Assembly (NCBI GenBank): GCA_015654915.1
Contig: JAATFY010000143.1
Span: 1 to 7,452 of the forward strand
From: Rhodospirillales bacterium
Lineage (GTDB): Bacteria > Pseudomonadota > Alphaproteobacteria > UBA9219
Length of the DNA stretch: 7,452 nucleotides
Direction: 5' to 3'
Shown: positions 1 to 4,540 of the stretch, piece by piece
How positions within the stretch are numbered: the first letter of the stretch is position 1
How the letters are laid out: every line of letters begins with the position of its first letter
Notes under the pieces: generated by a model
Told to the model about the DNA's origin: nothing
The model's input: the letters and a program-made list of their open reading frames with translations, nothing else
Databases searched by the model: none
Position numbers and translations under genes: made by a program

Positions 1-1368
1 AACAGCATACGCTATAACGATGTCTGGTTTCCGCGCAGCGCTTTCCTGACATGGGATCAGGTGCGGGAGATGAAAAAATCGGGGCTTGTCGAAGTGGCTT
101 CCCACACCCACGCGCTTCATTCCGGTACGTTGGCCAACCCTCAGGGCAACAGCGAGCCTGCGCCCGTCACTTTTTCCTACGATCCGGCAACGCAGACTTA
201 TCAGTCTCTCAAAAATTACGAAGATGTATTGAACGCGGATGCGGAGGCTTCGGCCCAAACCATTTTCAGGGAAACGGGAATACGGCCGCGCGCCATGATC
301 TGGCCTTATGGCCTTTATAGTAAATTGGGTTTGGATATAGAAAAAGCGCACGGCATGCCCATGACATTTAGCCTGGACAGGGAAGGGTTGGCCAATCTCG
401 ACAACCTCGCCGCCATGCCGCGTTATTTTGTTCAGGACGACCCCGACATCGCCCAGTTTGCGAACCAGATAGCCAGAAAAACCGGAAGAAGGCCTTTGCG
501 CACGATCGAAATCGACCTCGATTGGGTTTACGACAAAGACCCTGCGCAGCTTGAGCGGAATATGGATGCTCTCATCGAGCGCGTCTACCGGATGCGTATC
601 AGCGCCGTTTACCTGAAGGGTTTTTCAGATAAGGCAAAAAAGGGCGTCGCAAACAGCGTTTATTTCCCCAATCGCGTTCTTCCCATGAAAGCCGATCTTT
701 TCAATCGCGTGGCCTGGCAGTTAAAGACACGCGCCAACGTCATGGTTTTCGGTTGGCTTCCGCTTTCCGCTTTCGATTTCGGCCATGGACCCGCAGGGAT
801 AACGAACGGATCCCTGTTGTCCGATCCCAAGGCGCGCCAACGCGTCATCGATCTTTACGAAGATATGGCGATGTATGGCCCTATTTCCGGCCTGAGATTC
901 GACGAGGTTATGTCGGATGCGAACGGAAGGGCTCTGCCTGCTTCGGAGGCAGACGCGCGCATTCAATTCACGCATGAACTGGTTTCGCATGCCTTGCAAT
1001 ATCGCATGCCGCTCAAAGCGATTAACGTCTTGCCTGTCTCGCTCATGAATCCGTTACAGGGCCTCTACGTCAAATCTCTTTCCTCTTATGACGTGACGGT
1101 GATCGAAACGCCGTCGAACCTCGACGATCAGGCGTTGACGGACCTTATAAAAAAGGCCGCGGCTACGGCACCGGGCGCCCTTCGCTACACAAGCTTCGAG
1201 TTGTCATCGGATTCTGCCCGACCCGGCATTCTCCAACGGGACATGAAGCTTTTTGCCCTTCACGGCGCGCCGAATTTCGGTCTTTCTTTTTATAATTTTT
1301 TCACTGATAGCCCGAACGAAGAGGAACTCTCTCCCGACTTCTCGCTGCAGGACGGCGAACATTATTAG
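1..1368 (+). CDS. pgaB: PgaB-type poly-beta-1,6-N-acetylglucosamine N-deacetylase/hydrolase, 5'-truncated
   Basis: The frame is open from base 1 and ends at TAG 1366-1368, so the gene starts outside the window; about 455 C-terminal residues are visible (E. coli PgaB is about 670). The family acts in the periplasm or outer membrane and partly deacetylates the biofilm polymer PNAG before export. The first 40 codons hold the end of the polysaccharide deacetylase domain (WDQVREM, then GLVEVASHTHALHSG). The histidines at visible residues 35 and 40 match the spacing of the two metal-binding histidines of PgaB. From about residue 165 comes the C-terminal glycoside-hydrolase-like domain (GHL13/GH153) with IEIDLDWVYD, DALIERVYRMRISAVYL, YFPNRVLP and DLFNRVAWQLKTRA, all strongly PgaB-like. 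The usual FHDD segment reads RFDEV here (Asp at codon 301). No pgaC follows; the next item is a tRNA remnant 37 bp downstream. Any other pga genes must lie upstream or elsewhere. Confidence 0.9.
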   Translation, partial: NSIRYNDVWFPRSAFLTWDQVREMKKSGLVEVASHTHALHSGTLANPQGNSEPAPVTFSYDPATQTYQSLKNYEDVLNADAEASAQTIFRETGIRPRAMIWPYGLYSKLGLDIEKAHGMPMTFSLDREGLANLDNLAAMPRYFVQDDPDIAQFANQIARKTGRRPLRTIEIDLDWVYDKDPAQLERNMDALIERVYRMRISAVYLKGFSDKAKKGVANSVYFPNRVLPMKADLFNRVAWQLKTRANVMVFGWLPLSAFDFGHGPAGITNGSLLSDPKARQRVIDLYEDMAMYGPISGLRFDEVMSDANGRALPASEADARIQFTHELVSHALQYRMPLKAINVLPVSLMNPLQGLYVKSLSSYDVTVIETPSNLDDQALTDLIKKAAATAPGALRYTSFELSSDSARPGILQRDMKLFALHGAPNFGLSFYNFFTDSPNEEELSPDFSLQDGEHY

Positions 1369-1405
1369 CTTGTAGAATAAGGGATCTTTGAGGCAACCAC
1401 AGATG

Positions 1406-1451
1406 ATGGTGTGCCCGGGCAGATTTGAACTGCCGACCTCCGGTTTAGGAA
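1406..1451. repeat. attL-like 46-bp direct repeat, left copy
   Basis: This copy matches 4311-4356 exactly over 46 bases and diverges immediately on both sides (1405 G against 4310 A; 1452 T against 4357 A). The block runs from the base next to the CCA end of the tRNA to the first base of its anticodon loop, a usual crossover position for tRNA-directed tyrosine recombinases. Confidence 0.9.
1407..1451 (-). pseudogene. Orphan 3' fragment of tRNA-Arg(CCU), distal attachment site
   Basis: Together with base 1406, these bases are identical over 46 bp to 4311-4356, part of the intact tRNA-Arg gene. The copy covers the anticodon loop, the 3' anticodon strand, the variable loop, the T arm, the 3' acceptor strand and the encoded CCA. 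It lacks the 5' acceptor strand, the D arm and the 5' anticodon strand, so it cannot fold as a tRNA. Identity stops sharply at 1451/1452, where the sequence becomes AT-rich and unrelated. This is the pattern left at the far end of an element integrated by a tyrosine recombinase into a tRNA 3' end. Confidence 0.9.
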
Positions 1452-1509
1452 TTCAGTATACGCTGATGGGTCAAGTGCTTGTAAGGTATAATTTTTTCGA
1501 AATAAATTC

Positions 1510-1520
1510 CTACTATAGAT
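1510..1520 (-). repeat. Type B end motif, left end (tctatagtagg read on minus)
   Basis: On the minus strand this 11-mer is identical to 4265-4275 at the other end of the element, so the two copies are inverted relative to each other. It lies 58 bp inside the left core repeat, in AT-rich non-coding DNA downstream of the permease gene. Its position suits a recombinase arm-type or directionality-factor site; that role is inferred. Confidence 0.5.
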
Positions 1521-1565
1521 TCCAGAGTTTCGGCTCATTTCACCTTGTTTTGTCTAGTTTGGGGT

Positions 1566-1580
1566 CGTTTCAATAGTAGG
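1566..1580 (+). repeat. Type A end motif, left end (aatagtagg core)
   Basis: This 15-mer matches 4242-4256 at 13 of 15 positions, with an identical core aatagtagg at 1572-1580 and 4248-4256. It lies between the left core repeat and the stop codon of the permease gene (1589-1591). The paired occurrence at both ends of the element suggests a binding site for a recombination protein; no function is proven. Confidence 0.5.
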
Positions 1581-1588
1581 CCGTTTAC

Positions 1589-2329
1589 CTAATATTTCCT
1601 TCGCATAAACCATGTCAGCGATGTCATGCCCAAGCCCATTAGTGAGATCAATAAGAGCCCAAATAGAACTTTTGGCATGTCGTAAAGAGAGCTGGCTTTC
1701 AGGATATAATGTCCCAAACCCGCTTCCGAACTTACAAACTCGCCGATGAACGCGCCGACAAGCGCGAAGCCAACATCCATCTTGTAGCCAGCAATAACCC
1801 AATCAATCGCGCCCGGGATGATGATCTTTCTGATAATGCGGTTGTTTGGTGCTGCGATGCTTTTCGCAAAGCCGGTGTGCTGCTTTGCGATGGCGTGTGC
1901 GCCATCATAAGACTGCTGCAACGAAACAAAGAAAACGGCAAAACTTGCCATGACCACTTTTGACAAAAGGCCGATGCCGAACCACATAATTGTAATGGGC
2001 GCGAGGGCAAAGATTGGTATTGAGCCAATGATTACGATGTAGGGCCGCGTGATAAAATCAATCTTACCGTTACCCCACAGCAAAAGTCCGGCAACGGTTC
2101 CAAGCATTGTGCCGACTACCAAGCCAAGAGCCGCTTCGACAAGCGTAATAAAAACATCACGCCAGATCGCCACACGGCTTAGTTCATCGAGAGCAACCTT
2201 GCCAATCGCGCTTGGCGATGCGAACAGGAACTGTAATTTTGTATTGTCGTAAACGATCCACTCCCATGCCAATAAAAAGATCAAGGCTGGTAGACAAACC
2301 CACAATATATTTTTGAAACAGGTGGTCAT
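1589..2329 (-). CDS. ABC importer permease, SsuC/TauC/ThiX-type (BPD_transp_1)
   Basis: This is an inner-membrane permease of about 246 residues, normal length for the nitrate/sulfonate/taurine/pyrimidine importer group. ATG 2329 is preferred over the upstream ATG at 2353 because it overlaps the ATPase stop as ATGA and has AGGAG seven bases upstream; the longer form would add eight residues. Hydrophobic segments are evident near residues 8-25 (ending in LAWEW), 65-85, 95-120, 122-140, 185-205 and 220-238. The cytoplasmic coupling (EAA) loop is recognisable in RIIRKIIIPGAIDWVIAGYK, followed by the family-typical GAFIGEFVSSEAGLGHYI. The EAA stretch itself is weak (DGAHAIAKQHTGFAKSI in place of the EAA...GAS consensus). 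It is the last gene of the operon. The substrate is not deducible. Confidence 0.88.
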   Translation of the reverse strand: MTTCFKNILWVCLPALIFLLAWEWIVYDNTKLQFLFASPSAIGKVALDELSRVAIWRDVFITLVEAALGLVVGTMLGTVAGLLLWGNGKIDFITRPYIVIIGSIPIFALAPITIMWFGIGLLSKVVMASFAVFFVSLQQSYDGAHAIAKQHTGFAKSIAAPNNRIIRKIIIPGAIDWVIAGYKMDVGFALVGAFIGEFVSSEAGLGHYILKASSLYDMPKVLFGLLLISLMGLGMTSLTWFMRRKY

Positions 2330-3075
2330 GCTGCTGCTCCTAATGCCGACCAAAGTTCGTGCATAACCGTGTCCATCGCTTCACCGCGAAATAATCCGTT
2401 GTTCTTATCATCGGAAATGCGGATTTCTTTGTAGAGTTTAGCGGGTGAACGGGTCACAAGCAAAATACGGTCTGCAAGAAAACAGGCTTCTTCAACGGAA
2501 TGGGTCACGACTAAGGTGGCCGCTTGCTGTTGGCGCGTGTAATCTTTGACTAAACTCGCCAATTCGCGTCGCGCCAATACATCAAGGCTGCTCATCGGTT
2601 CATCCATAAGAAGCAAGCGGGGTTTTAAGACCAGCGTTCTCGCCAGTAATATGCGTTGCTGCATACCGCCGGAAAGCTGGGAGGGATAGCTGTCAGCGAA
2701 CGCTTCCATGCCAACTTGTCGCAAGGCTGAAAGGGCTTCCTGTCTCGCTGCGCTTTTGCCTCTACCGAGCAGCTCTAAGCCAAGCGTTACATTGTCAGCA
2801 ATCGTACGCCACGGCAGCAGACGGTCACTTTGGGAAAGGTAACCGAATTGTGCGCCAGGACAGGCAATATCGGATTGAACGGAGCCATGATCTGCCGTTT
2901 CTACGCCAGACAGAATACGCATCAAGGTCGTCTTACCACTGCCGCTGGCACCAAGAAGGCAGACGATTTCACCCCCTTGTAAGGCGAGGTCGATGGTATC
3001 GACAACGGATAGAGTTTTTCCGTCAGATAGCCGGAATTGTTTGGAGATATTTTTTGCTTGTAGAAGCGGGGTCAT
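2326..3075 (-). CDS. ABC importer ATP-binding protein, SsuB/TauB/ThiZ-type
   Basis: This 249-residue nucleotide-binding subunit would power the importer at the cytoplasmic face. All ATPase motifs are intact: Walker A GASGSGKTT (residues 42-50), Q-loop Gln82 in YLSQSDRLLPWRT, signature LSGGMQQR (134-141), Walker B LLLMDEP (154-160), D-loop SSLD and H-loop His192 in VVTHS. The Q-loop context ending in LPWRT is typical of the nitrate/taurine/sulfonate subgroup. The start ATG 3075 overlaps the binding-protein stop as ATGA (3072-3075). No good Shine-Dalgarno is seen upstream, so translational coupling is likely. The 3' end overlaps the permease start by another ATGA. There is no C-terminal regulatory domain; the protein ends shortly after the conserved core. 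Confidence 0.92.
   Translation of the reverse strand: MTPLLQAKNISKQFRLSDGKTLSVVDTIDLALQGGEIVCLLGASGSGKTTLMRILSGVETADHGSVQSDIACPGAQFGYLSQSDRLLPWRTIADNVTLGLELLGRGKSAARQEALSALRQVGMEAFADSYPSQLSGGMQQRILLARTLVLKPRLLLMDEPMSSLDVLARRELASLVKDYTRQQQAATLVVTHSVEEACFLADRILLVTRSPAKLYKEIRISDDKNNGLFRGEAMDTVMHELWSALGAAA
2337..2341 (-). promoter_or_regulatory. Shine-Dalgarno AGGAG deciding the permease start
   Basis: On the minus strand AGGAG lies seven bases upstream of ATG 2329, inside the last codons of the ATPase gene. No comparable site precedes ATG 2353. Together with the ATGA overlap this fixes the permease start at 2329. Confidence 0.7.
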
Positions 3076-4073
3076 TTACTAGATACGCCAATGTCTTTTT
3101 CCGCCTTCGTCGCAAAGCTGTTATCAACGGCAACATCAGTTGTTTGTGGTTTTTTGAGTTCTCCACTATCGAGGCGCGTTTTCAAAGTACGCTGCCATAG
3201 ATTATCGGCGACGACGATGGAGTGCGGGTAGATATGGCGGCTCAGCACACTGTCCACCGCATTGTGAACAACCTTATCTGCCATGTCGGGATAAATCTTT
3301 TTAGCAACCTGATAGGAAACTTGGGGATCGTTGTACATCAGATTTACAGCCTCTTGTAGGCTATCCACGACTTTCTGTATCGTTTGAGGGTGATCTTTAA
3401 TGTACTGCTCCGTTGTCATTATTCCAGTGATGGCTTGCGGCTCCATCCACGGGGTTAGATCAAGGACGGGGCGATAACCTTTGTTTTCATAAATTGAAAT
3501 GGTTGGCTCAAGATCGGTGGCAATGTCCACTTTATCTGCTTCCAAAAGTGCCGCCGCGCTACCCATGTTGGATTGTACGATGGTCATATTTTTGAGATCA
3601 TTCTTGTGTTTGATTTCACTCAAAAGCGTATAGGTCGTTGAAGGTTCTGGCAAAGAACTTACGCGTAGCCCATCTAAATCTTTTGGTGATTTGATTTCGT
3701 GAACTTTGTCTTTGTTGGTAACGCCGCGTGTTCCTAAATTCGTGATCATCATAGCAACGACTTTGCCAGGGCCGCCCTTGTCGTGGGATATGGCTGTGAA
3801 AACAGGATCACCCATACCAAATTGTGCCGCGCCGCTGATGACGGTGGCAAAAATCTGGTCGTCATTACCAGCGAATTTCAAATTAACATCAACGCCATGT
3901 TTGGCGAATATGCCTTCTTCTATCGCTACATAAAGCGGTAGATAGAGAAGAAAACGCTCTTGGCCGAATTGAGCGATAGTTATTTTCTCAGATGTCGTGT
4001 TTTGGGCAAAAGATACTGGCGCGATTGCCAAGAAGAAAAGCAGAAGCCAAAGGAGGAATTTTGAAGATCTCAT
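3072..4073 (-). CDS. Periplasmic substrate-binding protein, NMT1/THI5-like (SsuA/TauA/ThiY group)
   Basis: This is the first gene of the importer operon, 333 residues. Residues 1-23 form a clear Sec signal peptide: MRSSKF, a hydrophobic LLWLLLFFLAIAP core, and a predicted cut after SFA before QN. There is no lipobox cysteine and no cysteine in the mature part, so it should be a soluble periplasmic protein. The family start is visible at ITIAQFGQERFLLYLPLYVA, then EEGIFAKHGVDV, then GAAQFGMGDPVF, matching NMT1-type binding proteins for sulfonates, nitrate, taurine or thiamine pyrimidines. The CCCFC motif of yeast-type THI5 enzymes is absent, so transport rather than synthesis is expected. The start ATG 4073 is chosen for the signal peptide; its ribosome site is weak. 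No substrate-specific metabolic gene is adjacent, so the ligand remains unknown. Confidence 0.88.
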   Translation of the reverse strand: MRSSKFLLWLLLFFLAIAPVSFAQNTTSEKITIAQFGQERFLLYLPLYVAIEEGIFAKHGVDVNLKFAGNDDQIFATVISGAAQFGMGDPVFTAISHDKGGPGKVVAMMITNLGTRGVTNKDKVHEIKSPKDLDGLRVSSLPEPSTTYTLLSEIKHKNDLKNMTIVQSNMGSAAALLEADKVDIATDLEPTISIYENKGYRPVLDLTPWMEPQAITGIMTTEQYIKDHPQTIQKVVDSLQEAVNLMYNDPQVSYQVAKKIYPDMADKVVHNAVDSVLSRHIYPHSIVVADNLWQRTLKTRLDSGELKKPQTTDVAVDNSFATKAEKDIGVSSK

Positions 4074-4147
4074 AGACAGCCACCGATTAAGAGTGTTTAT
4101 GCAATATTGCTGAAATTGAAAATGTGATCAAGTTCAGCCTTATCGAA

Positions 4148-4168
4148 CACCGGTCGAGAAAACCGGTG
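4148..4168. promoter_or_regulatory. Inverted repeat in the importer leader: possible operator or hairpin
   Basis: The arms CACCGGT (4148-4154) and ACCGGTG (4162-4168) are perfectly complementary and separated by seven bases. The repeat is GC-rich inside an AT-rich leader, 75 bp upstream of the binding-protein start. In plus orientation it is followed by CTCTCTTTTT, so it could act as a weak terminator for plus-strand transcription. In minus orientation it could be an operator or a leader hairpin for the importer operon. No regulator gene is linked. Confidence 0.4.
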
Positions 4169-4241
4169 CTCTCTTTTTGCGACTTCATTTGTTTTCAAAT
4201 GATTATCCCAATTGCATGCGCAGAAAATTGACGTTTTAAGG

Positions 4242-4256
4242 CGATTTAATAGTAGG
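4242..4256 (+). repeat. Type A end motif, right end (aatagtagg core)
   Basis: This is the partner of 1566-1580: same orientation, 13 of 15 identical, core aatagtagg at 4248-4256. The next motif (type B) follows with the shared atagtagg cores 19 bp apart, about two helical turns, which suits two protein molecules binding on one face of the DNA. Confidence 0.5.
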
Positions 4257-4264
4257 ATTTCAAC

Positions 4265-4275
4265 TCTATAGTAGG
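4265..4275 (+). repeat. Type B end motif, right end (tctatagtagg)
   Basis: This is identical over 11 bases to the reverse complement of 1510-1520. It lies 35 bp inside the right core repeat. With the type A motif it makes one A plus one B motif at each end of the element. Confidence 0.5.
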
Positions 4276-4310
4276 CGAGCACTTTTCTTTACCATATAAA
4301 CCCTTGTAAA

Positions 4311-4356
4311 ATGGTGTGCCCGGGCAGATTTGAACTGCCGACCTCCGGTTTAGGAA
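4311..4356. repeat. attR-like 46-bp direct repeat, tRNA-embedded copy
   Basis: This copy of the 46-bp perfect repeat begins one base beyond the encoded CCA and ends at the first base of the anticodon loop of tRNA-Arg(CCU). The matching copy is 1406-1451, and the recombination crossover should lie within the shared block. Confidence 0.9.
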
Positions 4357-4388
4357 ACCGATGCTCTATCCAGCTGAGCTACGGGCAC
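4312..4388 (-). tRNA. tRNA-Arg, anticodon CCU
   Basis: On the minus strand the sequence folds as a complete tRNA. The acceptor stem is GTGCCCG with CGGGCAC, the D stem GCTC with GAGC, the anticodon stem TCGGT with ACCGG (one T-G pair), the loop TTCCTAA giving anticodon CCT, and the T arm GGCAG-TTCAAAT-CTGCC. The discriminator is A and the CCA end is encoded. It reads the AGG arginine codon. Upstream on the minus strand, TATAAA at 4398-4403 could be its -10 box; the -35 is unclear. The 3' half, from the first base of the anticodon loop to the CCA, is duplicated at 1407-1451, so the 3' half of this gene was probably supplied by the integrated element while the 5' half is chromosomal. Confidence 0.96.
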
Positions 4389-4465
4389 TTGGTCTTGTTT
4401 ATACCTGTCAAACTTGGGCCAATCTAACGCGGGATAGGCCCCTTATAAAGGGATACTCTTTCCCC

Positions 4466-4493
4466 CTTGCATGCTTCGGGTTTGCTACCATAT
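4466..4493 (+). promoter_or_regulatory. Candidate heat-shock (RpoH/sigma32) promoter of htpG
   Basis: CTTGCA at 4466-4471 and TACCATAT at 4486-4493 are separated by 14 bases. They resemble the sigma32 consensus CTTGAA, 13-15 bases, CCCCATNT, with the CTTG core and CCAT-T conserved. The predicted start falls near 4500, about 40 bases before the htpG ATG. A 10-bp perfect palindrome TTAACGTTAA (4515-4524) sits in the resulting leader. HtpG is a classical heat-shock gene, so the assignment is plausible but rests on the motif alone. Confidence 0.5.
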
Positions 4494-4540
4494 CTCTAGG
4501 GGCATAACAGACCCTTAACGTTAACTTTTCCGGACCCGCC

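Larger units (their letters stand above)
4074..4310. other. Importer operon leader and right end of the element (non-coding)
   Basis: This AT-rich stretch between the binding-protein gene and the tRNA should hold the promoter of the minus-strand operon. I see no strong sigma70 pair; TTGATC (minus, 4126-4131) followed 17 bases later by AATATT is only a weak candidate. It contains a perfect inverted repeat (4148-4168) and two end motifs (4242-4275). I do not see a recognisable TPP riboswitch, although the binding protein belongs to a family that includes thiamine-pyrimidine importers. The only open frame here (4097-4282, minus) is short, starts with GTG and resembles no protein I know. Confidence 0.5.
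1406..4356. mobile_element. Putative tRNA-Arg integrated cargo element carrying an ABC importer, no integrase
   Basis: The segment is bounded by a perfect 46-bp direct repeat (1406-1451 and 4311-4356); the right copy is part of the intact tRNA-Arg(CCU) gene. The element lies on the 3' side of the tRNA, as in classical tRNA-targeted islands, where the incoming DNA restores the tRNA 3' half. One repeat plus the interior is about 2.9 kb. Its base composition is visibly lower in GC than htpG (sampled lines about 38-43% against about 60%). The only convincing genes inside form a three-gene ABC importer operon. Neither strand shows an integrase, excisionase, transposase or replication gene. Short motifs of two types recur just inside both ends. 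The repeat and the tRNA remnant are seen directly; mobility is inferred. The alternative is the remnant of a larger island that lost its recombinase. Confidence 0.72.

Noticed and set aside
1388..1576. Plus-strand open frame beginning near the tRNA remnant, with a CPGRFELPTSGL stretch
   Set aside because: This is the well-known artefact of translating the antisense of a tRNA 3' half; the rest has no protein-like pattern and crosses the end motifs.
2330..2353. Upstream ATG 2353 as the permease start
   Set aside because: It gives only eight extra residues, lacks a ribosome site and overlaps the ATPase more deeply. ATG 2329 has AGGAG and an ATGA overlap like the upstream gene pair.
1510..4275. 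The atagtagg motifs as insertion-sequence terminal inverted repeats or a CRISPR
   Set aside because: There are only four short copies in mixed orientation, with no transposase and no regular repeat-spacer array.
4097..4282. Minus-strand open frame of 61 codons upstream of the importer
   Set aside because: It has a GTG start and no recognisable family. It overlaps the end motifs and the leader inverted repeat, so it is better read as a regulatory and att region.
1452..4310. An integrase, excisionase or transposase gene inside the putative element
   Set aside because: I looked on both strands. All sizeable frames are the three transporter genes or their shadows; no tyrosine recombinase or transposase motif is present.
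4074..4310. TPP riboswitch before the NMT1-type importer
   Set aside because: The conserved riboswitch blocks are not recognisable on the minus strand; only a simple inverted repeat is present.
4398..4410. TTGACA and TATAAA on the minus strand as a full tRNA promoter
   Set aside because: The two boxes are only two bases apart, so they cannot form one promoter. TATAAA alone may be the -10 box; the -35 is unresolved.
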